Shown here piece after piece: positions 33,590-44,793 of a DNA stretch of 64,000 nucleotides (its first letter is position 1; every line of letters begins with the position of its first letter). The translations under genes were made by a program, and so were the position numbers. Origin of the DNA: Notospermus geniculatus (lineage: Eukaryota > Nemertea > Pilidiophora > Heteronemertea > Lineidae); NCBI GenBank assembly GCA_002633025.1, contig NMRB01001751.1, positions 34,403-98,402 on the forward strand, given 5' to 3'. The notes below the pieces were generated by a model. That model did no database searches and had not been told where the DNA came from. It saw nothing but the letters and a program-made list of their open reading frames with translations.

Positions 33590-34135
33590 AAAGGCAATAC
33601 TCCACGTGAAAGTTTTCTAGTACGTCGAACGAGTTGGCTCTCAATGGGCAATTCACCATTGTTGATTTCCGCAGGACTTGCTACATGTACCGGTAATAGG
33701 GAGGTTTCGCAAATCTGACGAAAAACGAAGAACGAAATATGAAATTGGACTTCATTTCCAGGACCTACTGCATATCATGTAAGACCAAAAGTGCATCCTG
33801 AATTTTTAAATTTCCACTTCGTAACAAAGTGGAAACGAACGATAAATTTCAAAGTTTAACATACACTGTAACTCCATCGGTCTAACGTCATATGCTAACA
33901 GACGATGTTGCAGCAGGCGATATTTGTGGTACCAACCATCTCCTGAAATACATTACGTCACGAAAATGAAGTCCAATTTCGTATTTCGTACTTCGTTTTT
34001 CGTCAGATTTGCGAAACCTCCCTAATACCAATGGCACAAATGACTCCCAAGAGTTTTCAATGGTCAGTTGCCCACTGAGAGCCAGTTGTGCAAGAAATTA
34101 CTCACGTGGAGTGGCACCTTGAATTCCACAGGTGA
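33590..34135. mobile_element. 'gttggctctcaatgggcaa' MITE, split by a second MITE
   Basis: The left end has 'actccacgtgaaagttttct' and 'gagttggctctcaatgggca'. The right end has 'cagttgcccactgagagcc' and 'attactcacgtggagtgg'. The element at 33697-34024 lies between. Relatives are at 37620-37950, 61020-61150 and, in part, 63240-63330. Confidence 0.75.
33697..34024. mobile_element. 328-bp nested MITE, TAGGGAGGTTTCGC ends
   Basis: Inverted ends 'tagggaggtttcgcaaatct' and the complement, extending through 'gacgaaaaacga'. The borders read TA on each side. Inserted in the 'gttggctctc' element. Confidence 0.9.
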
Positions 34136-36152
34136 TGAGGCTGGCTGGCTTTTCAGAGTGCCAAATCTGCCATTCACTCCAACATTTCAAAACATCAGAT
34201 TGCAAAGTACAGTTGATAACGTCCGCAGCAACAAGTCGGTACAAATGACCTTCTACTATTTTGGCAATCTGAGGCAGCGGAACACAGATGTACGTACATG
34301 TACATGACATTTTTACACCGATCAATCATGACTAAGCAGGATGTATCCCCTCAGCAACTCACATAATATCCTGTAGGCGGTTCATGCCTGATTAGCCTGT
34401 CAGGGGTGATGTGAAAAGGATGAGACGAGAATGGTGACATCTGAGGTGACTCCATCAACAATGCTTTCGACAGGTATGGTCTCAGGGTGACAACAACAAC
34501 ACCAACACGTGTGTACCCCATTTATGCGAAGTAATTAGCTCACTGGGCACAGTATTTCATTGAATTTTCTCAGAATGATCCAAAAAGGCTCATATGTGGG
34601 TTGATACATTTAGGCCCGCAATCAGAATTTTCAAAAAAAATTTTAAAAATTTGACCATGTGTTGCGGGCATTGTAAAGGGTTGAAGTACAATTTGACAAA
34701 TGACAGTGGAAATTTAGATCGAAGCGAGAGTGTTGCCGTGTTTCGTTTTTCAACCATCACGCTGGGTTGCGCCCATTAAACCAGCTATGCAATCATTCAT
34801 TCTTTGAACACAGCTTCGCTACACAGAATTACCATAACAAAAACAATGGTTGCATTTTCTAAAGAAATATTACTTCATAATCTGCTTTACTCTTTCGCAG
34901 GCATCGAGGCATCTCGCCGCACATGTGACAAGCATAAAATCACGCCATCTTGTGACAAAAACATTTAGTTTTGCATTCGAGTCAGGCCGCGTAGTCTCGG
35001 CAAGAAATCCCACAGGTCGATCTTCTTAAGCCTTTTTCGTCCAACACGATGGTCATTAACGTTTTGTTCAGAAAATCTGTCAAGATGGCGTGCCAATTAA
35101 TGCATCTGGACACCCGTTGAATACAAATTTAAACAAAGTAGACAAAAAGAACTAAAAGCAATGGTGTTCCACAACAGAAGAACTTTCTGCATTATCTCTG
35201 CAAAACTGTGGGACAGGCAATGGGTCATACGAAAAAAGACTAGCAAATTCTTTTACCCGGGACTTGGATTTTGCAGTACAAATGCACTAAGGTATGCTGT
35301 ACAAATCTGAAGTAAAAGCATTTGCTAGTTTTTTTTTTCATATCACCCAATAACTTGGACCACCATGGCGTGTTTGACAACATATGAAATCTTGAACTCT
35401 CGGCAGCCAAATCACTGCAACTGATGACAATAGAAAGTCCATACCTTGTCACTTCACCTTGCCTGAGATGTGGCGTAATTAATCAATTTTTTTAATTACC
35501 TAATAAAACTGGCAATGGTGGTGCCGTGAACAGGCACCGTGGAGTGACAAAGTTTTTCAAATAAATCCTGCAAAATAATTATTCGATAACAGTGACACTT
35601 TCCATGCCACCACGCTTCAATTCAATAGTTAGAAATTCCAATCAAATTGAAAAAAAAGTTGTTGACACTGACAGTTCTTAATGACAAGGGCTTGAAAATT
35701 TGATTAACCGTATCCTTGGTAACGGGGCAATTTACTCCAATCGGACCAATCAGCAGACGACGTCTGCTGTGCTGCGGCCGTGTGATATCAAAATTAATCG
35801 AATTAATTTCCAACGAGTATTTTTTTAAGTTACACATAATACAAATTTTCTAACGGGAGATGGTAAATGAAGGAACAAATGAAAAGCTGTCATGAAATAG
35901 ACCCAGACTACTGCGATGAGTGTCGTGATAACGCTAAATTTGTCATCCAAACCAGGAATTAGATTTTAGATTTTTAATTTTGTTCCGTGATGGCATAGAT
36001 CAGTACAGGAAGAAAACGTATCATTAAGTGAGCAATAATATATTAGAGTACAATCTTTTCTTTCAACAGGAGCAGTCAGCCGCACGTATTGCCAGAAGAC
36101 GGCAGGAAGTTCTAGCGACAAATACAGAAGAAAATGCACTTGATTGCTGCTC
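34136..36152. other. No assigned gene; exon-like block at 34105-34290 (-)
   Basis: On the minus strand 'ctgcctcag' (near 34280) and 'cacgtgagt' (near 34100) bracket an open frame reading 'IAKIVEGHLYRLVAADVINC'. The donor-like end lies within the MITE terminus at 34098-34120, so the splice signal is probably coincidental. Otherwise nothing recognised to 36152. Confidence 0.4.
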
Positions 36153-36304
36153 TAAAGCGGCCCATACATGATCAATATTGCACAACATGGGCCCAAAATA
36201 GGGGCATGCACTCTGGCATGATGGGTAGAAGAAAGATTGGCAATAATATTGCCCATTTTGATCCTCATATTGTGCAATAAAATTGATCGTGTATGGGTCA
36301 CTTA
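36153..36304. mobile_element. MITE, GCCCATACACG family, copy 2
   Basis: Starts 'taaagcggcccatacatg' and ends 'cgtgtatgggtcactta'. The interior 'gatgggtagaagaaagattg' and 'caataatattgccca' match the copy at 5318-5475. Confidence 0.9.
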
Positions 36305-37142
36305 ATCAAGCATGAAAGGGTCTCCTAGGCACTGAATTAGACCGTGGTGACACCTATTAGTCAAATGACTGACAGCTCTCCTATTATTCCATACCAGTAT
36401 ATATTTTGCTGCAGCTGCCACCTATTGGTCTAATTATTGTACTGGTTTGTCCCGATCTAATGGCTGCTAGAAGAAGCTCCCAATAAGCATTTTGATGGTT
36501 ACCTGTACACAGAATAGGTGGCATGAGATCTTAGTTTGACATTCATCGCATATGAAATGCACTACATGTCAATATTTGAGCCCAACTTGATAGTTTCTTA
36601 GTTGCTAGCACCACCTGTGATGTAGTTGGTCTACTCACTCTAACCTAATAGCAAACTGCTTCCATTGTCCCTTTAAACGAAAGGGTTAAAATCGTTACAC
36701 CTTTGGTCTCCGTTCTCATGAGCCACGTCCAAAGGCGAAGTGGCCAGAGCTTTTATATTCCGATATGGGAAGCCTACTGAGTCCCGTTACAAAAATAGCC
36801 AGCGAGAGATATCAACATGAAAACATTTATCCAGGAGGTGAAATGGTCAATCTAATCTCAAACGACCAACAGAGGATAATGTTCAGACCCCGAGGGAGGG
36901 ACACATGATCAATGACAAACTTTCCCGCGTTCAAGACGAAGGGATATCGATGCAAGCTAAAGTCGATACGCGTTTAACAGAAGAATGGTGGAGACTGACG
37001 GTAGAGAAAGTCATGTCATGGGAATACGACAGAAGTTTTAGGCACGTATTCACCATCTAGCCTCTGAAAGCAGTCTTATTGGAGAGCTCTGCCCCACCTT
37101 CGCTCCCTCGAAGTTGAGACTGTCAGAACTCAACCTCGACCG
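36305..37142. other. No recognised feature
   Basis: No supported frame, RNA gene or repeat. Confidence 0.45.
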
Positions 37143-37400
37143 AGGTAAAGTATGATTCACCCTAACTTCAACATGGGCAAAGTGCCAAGCTTGGAAATGT
37201 GTACAAGTCAGTGGTAAATAATCCACCTCGCAGTTAAGGCAACTTGGTTTACTTTCCATGAGCCGACAGCAAATCCAATGTAGTGCTCAGTGAAATGGTA
37301 AACCTGTGGTTTGTGGTTTAATCATTGTGTTCACTTTATGGTGTCTGTTGCACAGGCCTGGCACTTTGCCCATGTTGAAGTTAGGGTGAATTACACTTTA
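37143..37400. mobile_element. Inverted-repeat element with 48-bp arms
   Basis: The left arm 'aaagtatgattcaccctaac' through 'atgggcaaagtgccaagc' is repeated inverted at 37352-37400 ('tggcactttgcccatgttga', 'agggtgaattacacttta'). Non-coding. Confidence 0.75.
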
Positions 37401-37619
37401 TGCACCACAGTCGTGAACTAGGACTTAGATCCTGTCTAGTAAACGAATCCCAAATTGCATCAACCTCCGATCGTCACGTACATGTATATGGCTGCTAATT
37501 TTGCAAAAGTCTTTTCCACATGGATCTTGATTTCAGATTCATCGATAGAAATTGGAAATGGTCACACCATGTTGTGATGACATGGGCCGTTGAACGCATG
37601 AAATCAATTGAAAGTGTAT

Positions 37620-37950
37620 ACAGCGCGAAGGACTGAAAGTTTTCTTGCACGAATTGGCTCTCAATGGGCAATTTACCGTTATTGGTTTCTCCATGGTTCG
37701 TGCTTAAACCAGTGCAAGCAGCTGAAAGAAAACGCCCTGATTGGTTGATTCGAGCGCATTTAGGGCACATTTCAGCCGATCAGGAGATAATGGACGGCAG
37801 GCAGCAGGCCTACTGATCTCAGTACAAGCCCTAGCGGTGAGATCTGGAATCAATCTAACATTCAACTGCCCATAGTTTTCTACAGTTCAGAGTTGCCCAT
37901 AGAAAGCCAACTTGTACAAGAAAACTCTCACTCACGTGGAGGAGCACCTG
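37620..37950. mobile_element. 'gttggctctcaatgggcaa' MITE, copy 2
   Basis: Inverted ends 'gttttcttgcacgaattggc' and 'gccaacttgtacaagaaaac', with 'ctcaatgggcaa' and 'ttgcccata' inside. It lies immediately left of the element at 37964. Confidence 0.8.
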
Positions 37951-37963
37951 GAGTTACATTGCC

Positions 37964-38210
37964 ATAGACGATTCTCGAATTCGCAGATCTGCGCACTTCC
38001 GCCGAAATCGCAACCACAACCTCGATCTGAAACCAGCTGACGTGACGCAATCCATGATTCAGCAATGGTGGACTCTGACGCAACGTCTTCGACGTCACTG
38101 TCATGGGGTTCTCTGCGTCACGTCATTCAGTTTCAGACTGAGGTTGTGTTTGCAATTTCAGCGGAAGTGCACAGATCTTTCTCGTTTACGTCAATTTGGG
38201 ATTTGTCTAT
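37964..38210. mobile_element. MITE with 'cgcacttccgcc' ends, copy 1
   Basis: The left end 'atagacgattctcgaattcg' plus 'gcgcacttccgccgaaat' and the right end 'gcggaagtgcacagatct' with 'gggatttgtctat' are inverted relatives. The interior stems are 'cctcgatctgaaacc' and 'gtttcagactgagg'. Copy 2, inverted, is at 62665-62940. Confidence 0.8.
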
Positions 38211-38495
38211 TGGGACCAGGCACAACAACTAACATGTGGCAATCAGAAAAGTTCTCACACTCCCTTATTACGTCATTTGAGGCGAGGCTGCGAGTGACAT
38301 TTGATGCACGTTAATTAGCCTTTAAGCTTTTGAAACTCCTAATTCTAAATTCCTCAAATACTCTATGAGCATGTACCGACTTCATAGCCTGAATCCATAA
38401 TCTGAGAGGCGTCAAATTCTTCTCTCAGCTCAAGTGATACCCAGAGGAATTATTCCAGACTGATATGGAATATCTCGTGAGTTGAAATCTCTAGG

Positions 38496-38836
38496 NNNNN
38501 NNNNNNNNNNNNNNNNNNNNNNNNNNNNNNNNNNNNNNNNNNNNNNNNNNNNNNNNNNNNNNNNNNNNNNNNNNNNNNNNNNNNNNNNNNNNNNNNNNNN
38601 NNNNNNNNNNNNNNNNNNNNNNNNNNNNNNNNNNNNNNNNNNNNNNNNNNNNNNNNNNNNNNNNNNNNNNNNNNNNNNNNNNNNNNNNNNNNNNNNNNNN
38701 NNNNNNNNNNNNNNNNNNNNNNNNNNNNNNNNNNNNNNNNNNNNNNNNNNNNNNNNNNNNNNNNNNNNNNNNNNNNNNNNNNNNNNNNNNNNNNNNNNNN
38801 NNNNNNNNNNNNNNNNNNNNNNNNNNNNNNNNNNNN
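38496..38836. other. Assembly gap, 341 Ns
   Basis: A run of undetermined bases. The repeat that follows begins inside it, so its 5' part is missing. Confidence 1.
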
Positions 38837-39245
38837 TGAAATAATGACAAACTGTGGCAGGTTCGTCACTTTTGTCGAACTTTGACCTCTGTGACCTTGA
38901 AAAGTAGGTCAAATCAAAAACCCGTTATATATGTTATGTATCCTTATTAGATACACCTATGATAAAAATTTGGAGAAGATCTAGTCATTAGTTCAGGAGT
39001 TATTGCACTTTTTGTGTTTTCGGTTTCCGCCACCTGGTGGCCAAGCTAAGAGTCGAATCGGACCGAAACTTGGTGTCATGGGTCATCTGACCTAGGGGTA
39101 TATATGTACCAAGTTTCAGATCAATAGCTCTGGCGGTTACGAAACGTGCCCTGCTAACGGAACACGACGACGACGACGACGACGACGGACGACGGACGAC
39201 GACGGACGCACAACCATTGTATAAGCTCACCACGGTGAGCTAAAA
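38837..39245 (+). mobile_element. Hairpin-ended, Helentron-like element, copy 2 (5' lost in gap)
   Basis: Matches the reverse complement of 8784-9200 closely: 'ttgacctctgtgaccttgaa', 'taggggtatatatgtaccaa', 'ggttacgaaacgtgccctgc'. It then has a (GAC)n simple repeat (39167-39210), and ends with the hairpin 'agctcaccacggtgagct' and an A run. Confidence 0.8.
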
Positions 39246-39424
39246 ATTCACATCCAAATGATAATGTAAGGCTTTTTATACCACTTTCCACGGTTTTACA
39301 AAGCGCTTATCTCAAAGTGCTTCAGGTCATTACCTAGTCTGTCCAGGGACCTTTCTGGGGAATCAAGGAGCACTTTCTTATTTATATACATCACTTCATC
39401 ATTTCCGACTAGTTAACTGTATAT

Positions 39425-39618
39425 GTGAGGCAGTCTAGGAAACCCGTGGGATGTTGCATTTGAGGAAAGTGTTAATGGCCTTGGTGAACCCGCACATTTC
39501 AATAGCTGAAATGTACTACGTAACAGGTAAACAGTAGCAGATCAATGCACAGGCAATCTGATAGCCCCTGTTGATAATTCAGCGACATCCGACGGATTTT
39601 CCTAATAGACCGCTACAC
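39425..39618. mobile_element. MITE with 4-bp target duplication, copy 3
   Basis: Ends GTGAGGCAGTCTAGG and TAGACCGCTACAC, flanked by ATAT at 39421-39424 and 39619-39622. Sequence is close to the copy at 22349-22541. Confidence 0.9.
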
Positions 39619-41205
39619 ATATGAGGAATGGCGACTCGACGAAGTATCGAACCCGCTGCCTCTCAATGAAGAGACTGGTGCTCTAATGCACAGCAACACT
39701 GCTCTTCCTCAATAACGCAATAACAACTATTATCAAATCATCATTGGAAAGATGCTTCAGGTTTCTGTCAGTCAGTCTCCTGTAACATCAGTTTAAATTC
39801 ACATCATCAAATCCCAGCTTAAAAGAAACCGACTTCCCGGCGTATCTCTGACAAAGCGCACGAACAACCCGAGATCCCAGAATGCAACACCAGAGGGTCT
39901 CATCATGCAACGGAGAAAACACAAAAGTCACGGACCTTGGCTTCTTATCCCGCAGATTGCAATAATATTAATTCAATCATTGTGAAAGGCAAATCCATAG
40001 TTTGTGATGGATTGGTTTCCAGAGGTCGATATTGGTCGATACCCCGCGAGAAATGGAACCGATCGTGGCAAAATTAATAGGTTTGATTGACAGACGCCAA
40101 AGGATAATGTGAAAATGACTTGCAGTCAAGTGGTGTTTTTCTTCAAGTGCTAAAAACTTCACCAGTTACTGGTTTCCCATTGTCGGAATATAAAAATCAT
40201 TATTGAAGTTAGTCTTTTCACACTGCAATCAATTCTCACTTGCGAAATGGGCCGTGAGGATAAAATTTAAAGGAACAACCTGTCAAAAATACCGAGCAAT
40301 TTCATTGTAATATGGAATACGGGGTTGAATTTGAACAGTCTCCTCGACAAATGTTTTTTTCCTCAAATGAGGTGCACATGACAAAATCCTCGATCGATCG
40401 CCTTGTTTCCCACGCGCAAGACAAATCAACTGTGCATGACGGGACAGATCCGGTTTTTGGATAAGGTATAGTAGGGCACAACTATGGAGAAAATCATGGT
40501 AAAAAAAATTTTTGTGATTAAACCCCTCATTTCTTGGAAAGTAAATGCAGGATGCTTCTTGAAAGGGGACATTCTCGTCCTTGAACAATGCTCTTTTGAA
40601 CAAGGCGGACTTTTTTTAATACCGTCCAGCCGTTTTGGCGAAAATCTTCATGGAAGGGGAATTTTTGGCCCATGACCTAGACAGATTCAGAACTGTAAGA
40701 CAATTTTATAATCGTCTTAAAAATACATTCTGCAGTATAAGGGCGGCACGCACTGCTTGCTGCCCCCAAAATCTACTTCTGACGACTTGAAGCTATACTA
40801 TCGATATGAGATGGTGACACTTCACCCGCCACTGGGCAATTCATCCAATGCCATCTATATCACTCATGGCAAATCAATATGGAACATGCTCAGAGAGACG
40901 CCAACATGTTTCAGGTAATACAGTATCACAAGCATGCCATCTACTGATGTGTGGGGAAGTCAAGATCTGAGAACGGCTTGTGAAGATTGTAACTCCCACG
41001 AAAGGCAAATTTTCTGGATTACATTAAAAAACTATTGAATATTAGCACGATAGGCAATGCGGAACTTATGATTCGATGGAAAATTGGACAAGTTTCACGA
41101 ACAGCTCTCCTGAAACGTACAGGGCTTTTCACACTGCAGGAAGAAGAACATGAACACCATCTTTAGGTGAACAGTTGAACTAAAATCCATGCACAAAGTA
41201 AATTT
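39619..41205. other. No recognised feature
   Basis: I looked here on the minus strand for the next myosin exons (converter, IQ motifs) and saw none. The frame 40283-40603 (-) has no myosin-like sequence. Confidence 0.45.
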
Positions 41206-41388
41206 GTGACCCTCCACTACAAAACCAGTGCTAAGTCGCACACATACTAAGATGACACTAGGAGATAAAGAAAGAAATAGAATCACTCAGACTTCACAAC
41301 AGACGGAAATACTTAAATTGATAGATAATTCATTCCCAACTTGCCAACCTCAGAGCGACTTATGACTGGTTTTGTGGTGGAGGGTCAC
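41206..41388. mobile_element. MITE, GTGACC family, copy 4
   Basis: Starts 'gtgaccctccactacaaaac' and ends 'ggttttgtggtggagggtcac'-like sequence. More diverged inside than the other copies. It lies downstream of the last recognised myosin exon. A lone end of the same family is at about 41941-41972, in an intron. Confidence 0.85.
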
Positions 41389-41565
41389 ATTTTGTTGTCA
41401 ACAACACTACACAACAAAATACACCTCTGCCCAATCCTGCAAAACAAACTGGCCAACACTTCTGGTACAAGGAGACAATGTACAAAGGTTCAGTCTTATC
41501 AGACTACCAACGTCCCTGCCACACACCGACTCCTTTTGAAAGTTTACAAGGAAAGGTTCCCCTAC

Positions 41566-41683
41566 CTCTCTTTTGATGCGTATCACCTCCAGCATTCCAG
41601 TGTATCTCAGTTGTAGCATCACGAGTTCGTCATCAAAGTTCTGTGGACGTTTTTGATCGTTTGGTTTTATACATTTCACATAC
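41566..41683 (-). CDS. Unconventional myosin motor, SH-helix exon (exon 6 of those seen)
   Basis: Minus-strand exon of 118 bp. Acceptor 'cttcttcatag' precedes it and donor GTAGGG follows. Its first base completes a split Trp codon from the previous exon, then it reads 'YVKCIKPNDQKRPQNFDDEL' and 'QLRYTGMLEVIRIKRE'. 'KCIKPN' and 'LRYxGMLExIRI' are signature sequences of the myosin motor around the strut and the SH2-SH1 helix, the lever that moves the converter. The reactive cysteines of conventional myosins are absent, as in many unconventional ones. The next exon, which should begin with the Gly-Tyr of the converter, was not found in the window. Not assigned to a class; the sequence is closest in style to the VII/X/XV or class I groups. 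Confidence 0.88.
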
Positions 41684-42113
41684 CTATGAAGAAGAGAAAT
41701 TCACACAACAGAATGGACGACGGCCATCATTTCAGCTGAATATTATGCTGCTAGACCTATATCTTTCATTTTGAGGATTCTTCCGTGACCAGAACTGGGA
41801 AAATGGGCCTACTGTCTCCTGATTATGTCGTAGCAAGTCCTTCATGTATGCCGAAAGTGAAGTTTCAAAGTGGCCATTCCAGGTGTCACTAACAGAGAGA
41901 AATACAGAAATATTTTGAGCTAGCAGATGGGCCTAGATATGTGACCCGCTCCAACAACAGCAGGTGCTTGTTGCAGGTACTCATCATTGATCATCAGTTT
42001 ACTCGACTATTATCATTGCTGTCAACTAATATTGTCAACCTGCAGAGAGGTACATTTCAGCTCTCTGTTTTAAATTCCTAACGCAAGGGAGGGGTGGGGA
42101 ATTGCATACGTAC

Positions 42114-42247
42114 CATGGAGCAGTAGCATTGAGCAAGTCAACTAGCGCTGACAATTGATGACGGAATGTATCTCCAACAGTTGGTCTCCCCTTTGAGCTG
42201 AGTGTGCGTTTGCCGCTGTAGGAGTTCAGTTTTTTATCAAGAAGATC
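42114..42247 (-). CDS. Unconventional myosin motor, exon after loop 2 (exon 5)
   Basis: Minus-strand exon of 134 bp. Acceptor 'cttcatttcag', donor GTACGT. It encodes 44 codons plus two bases: 'DLLDKKLNSYSGKRTLSSKG', then 'RPTVGDTFRHQLSALVDLLN' and 'ATAP'. The 'TVGxxFRxQLxxLxxxLNAT' stretch is the conserved helix of the lower 50-kDa/20-kDa part of the myosin motor that follows actin-binding loop 2. The basic, Ser-rich start (KKLNSYSGKRTLSSKG) is the end of loop 2, which contacts actin. The phase joins cleanly with the next exon (41566-41683). Confidence 0.88.
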
Positions 42248-42289
42248 CTGAAATGAAGAACAATCAAAATACATTTTTGTCCTCTTCTG

Positions 42290-42845
42290 CAACGAGTACA
42301 TTGAGACTTAGTCTGATACCAGATATCAGTCTGATATTACATGTATATCAGTCCATATCTGATACCGTATACGCAAATATTTTCGCGGGATAATATTTCA
42401 CGAATTGAACATTTTTTTATTGTTTCACGTGGATTGATGTCCGCGTCAAAGGCAAAGAAGGGAACTGACTGGATTGTTGGGGGGAAACTTTTATGCGTGT
42501 ATTAATATTTGCGGTGAAATTTTGATTTCGCAATTTTTGCGAGAATTTCTACACGCAAAAATATTTGCGTATATGGTATCAATCTGATATCATCAGGCTT
42601 CCCATATTTGTACCATGCAGTCTGATATCATCAGAATTCCTATATTTAAAACATATCTAACACCAATCTGACATCATCATCAGATTTCCCATACAGTCTG
42701 ATATCGGCACACTTCTGATATTTGATACCATGCAGTCTGATATCACATCAGCCCATATCTGATACCAGTCTGAAGTCAGACATCTTATATCTGACTTCAA
42801 TCTGATATCAGATATCATTTGCCAGACAAACATCAGCCATCAGAT
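42290..42845. repeat. Degenerate 'cagtctgatatcatcag' array in a myosin intron
   Basis: Many imperfect copies of 'ctgatatcag', 'atatctgatacca' and 'gcagtctgatatca', spaced 30-60 bp, lying in the intron between the exons at 42114 and 43042. A MITE interrupts the array at 42361-42580. Confidence 0.7.
42361..42580. mobile_element. 220-bp MITE, 'accgtatacgcaaatattt' ends
   Basis: Inverted ends 'gataccgtatacgcaaatat' and its near-complement ending 'gcgtatatggtatc'. Inner stems read 'ttcgcgggataat' and 'gcgagaatttct'. Inserted in the 'ctgatatc' array within a myosin intron. Confidence 0.85.
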
Positions 42846-43041
42846 ACCAATCCACTTCACAGTTCCACAAGGTCATATCATCACAACAAAGGAAAGCTTA
42901 CAGTCAACCCAGGTCCTTTTGAAGAGGTCCTACTTCAGGACATGACACAATAAGCAGCACTTCGCCACGGCATTCCAATTGTCACTATTGAAGTGGTGCC
43001 ATCAATGTGAATGTCAGATACAACTGGCGTACTCACATTAC

Positions 43042-43365
43042 TGGAGTGACTAAATTATTCAAATTTTTCTCTGAAGCCCCATCATCACAACACATAACTG
43101 GAATCCTGTCATTTGGCATGCTCACCTGATATCGAGCCAATTCCCGAATATAAGGATTCTTGGCCGTCTGCATCAAGTCGATGAGACCATCCTGTTGCGT
43201 ATCTTTGTTTTTATCAAGGAAGCCCAAGACGCAGTATGACACAGGCCCTGCGTAATGTTTGATCGTGAATTCAACCTCCCAACGTCTCTGATCATCCCCT
43301 TTCATGTAGTGAGGGTGGTCGTCAAACTCGGCATGCTGTTTGTTGATGTAAGTTTGGTCTGATGC
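43042..43365 (-). CDS. Unconventional myosin motor, lower 50-kDa domain exon (exon 4)
   Basis: Minus-strand exon, 108 codons if the donor GTAATG is used. It opens 'ASDQTYINKQHAEFDDHPHY', then 'WEVEFTIKHYAGPVSY', 'VLGFLDKNKDTQQDGLIDLM' and a variable end with 'NDRIPVMCCDDGASEKN'. 'F.I.HYAG.V.Y...GFLDKN.D' is one of the most diagnostic myosin motifs and lies in the actin-binding part of the lower 50-kDa domain; the variable end begins loop 2. Acceptor 'caattttttag'. A stronger-looking donor (GTGAGT) starts 5 bp further on (exon end 43037), but it would put the next exon out of frame, so GTAATG is preferred unless an extra small exon lies in 42250-43030. Confidence 0.9.
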
Positions 43366-44176
43366 CTAAAAAATTGAAAATGTGAGCTTGCATTAAAATT
43401 GATGTCAATGGAAGACCTGTGCTGCTGGTCAATGATACCATGTCACTCTTTCTGGTTTGACTTTGCATTACGGAAAAATTGTGCAATTTTTTTCCAATGG
43501 AAGCTAAGGCAATTGCAATTGCAGGATGGAAATTAAGTAAAAGCAAATTCAAGTTGGATCAGACTGAGTATCCCCTAGATTTATAGTTTGGGACCACAAA
43601 TAACGGTAAAAACTATGTTGGTGAGTGGAAAATATACCTGTAAAACAAAACACACAAAAATATTGTCTTGATATTTTCCTTCACTCCAACAAGAGTGTTG
43701 CACAGGACAAAAATCTCAACTCTTTCTGATTAGAATTATGATGCAAAACAGGTAGATGAACAGGGTTGTCTGCTTAGAAAATTCCACAGAACAACACCTT
43801 CCTGGACACTCTTCTTATTCGCAAGTGAATTGCGCTCATTTCGAGACTTTGAGAATGTTATTTTTTAAAATCAATTCTATAATAGATAAACCTTTTGAAA
43901 TATGCAGTGAACATCAACACATAACTCTACTGGTGGTAATTTCACCATACAGGGGTGCAATGGGAAGGTGAATTTGCAAGCTGTTGGTTGAGGAATGTGT
44001 CTTTACCATGAATACCCGACATCGTCCAACATCTTCCGACTCAATTAAAGTTTGTAACAAGCTGGTGTAGTGGTACTCGAGACAGCGGATCTTGCAGCGA
44101 GATATACAGGCACATACCATCAACAAATTTTCATTAGGATTCGCCAGAAATTGCACTTTTCAGAGCATTTACTATC

Positions 44177-44487
44177 ATCTTCAGGCCAGCCCCTTTCCCC
44201 ACACTAAAAGCTTGGCCTGCCGCTAAAGCCTAGGTCACAAATCCACCGGGCCCCGTATGATTTTCCCCACCCAGCGGCTTGCCGTGGATTTTAGAGACTG
44301 AAACACGGATCTAAGATGAATTATGCCAAATATCGCCTCAATAGTTAAGCGGAAATTAGACTGGATCAAACTGGGCACCGTAGAAATTGGCCAAAATGTC
44401 GGTTTTTACTCGCCGTGGATATGTGACTGGGGCTTAACCATCTTCAGACCAGCCCCCTCCCCCACACTAAAATCCTGGCCTGCCGCT
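44177..44487 (+). repeat. Direct repeat pair in a myosin intron
   Basis: 'atcttcaggccagcccc' with 'cccacactaaaa' and 'ggcctgccgct' at 44177-44223 recurs at 44438-44487 with few changes. Spacing is about 263 bp. Non-coding. Confidence 0.65.
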
Positions 44488-44704
44488 CACCAGCGAAGTA
44501 TCTTTCACCTCTGAGGTCTTAGATTTGCTTTCGTTTGTATCCACTTTTCACGTGAAAATAATATGATGTACCCCTTCTTCCAAAATCCTATCTGAACCCC
44601 TGAACCACCCCCCACCCCAACCCCCAAAGGTACATGTAGGTTAGTGTGCACATGAGCTAAGACTAGTGTCTCAGACAATGACGACACAAACAAGAGAAAG
44701 TAAC

Positions 44705-44755
44705 CTGTGGAAACCTGCATTCTTCATCCAAAATCTTTAGGATGCATTTGGGAGA
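44705..44755 (-). CDS. Unconventional myosin motor, 17-codon exon (exon 3)
   Basis: Minus-strand microexon of 51 bp, phase 0 at both sides, with acceptor 'ctctttccag' and donor GTTACT. It reads 'SPKCILKILDEECRFPQ', the conserved 'xxGIxxLLDEExxFPxA' segment that follows 'VDLIDxK' in all myosin motors. The residues Leu-Asp-Glu-Glu-Cys and Phe-Pro sit in the expected places. The Gly normally found before Ile is Cys here. It joins in frame to 45565-45639 upstream and 43042-43365 downstream. A MITE starts only 38 bp upstream, at 44794. Confidence 0.88.
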
Positions 44756-44793
44756 CTGGAAAGAGAAAAAGTCAACTGTGGACTAGAACTCTT

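Noticed and set aside
34098-34325. Minus-strand exon with strong acceptor and donor
   Set aside because: The donor is part of the 'gttggctctc' MITE end, found also at 37925-37945, so it is a repeat feature rather than evidence for an exon.
38430-38912. Long frames of 119-160 codons
   Set aside because: They consist of undetermined bases across the 341-N gap and carry no information.
41095-41150. Next myosin exon after the SH helix, starting at 'ttcctgcag'
   Set aside because: Translation is 'CEKPCTFQESCS' followed by a stop, with no resemblance to the conserved converter start (Gly-Tyr).
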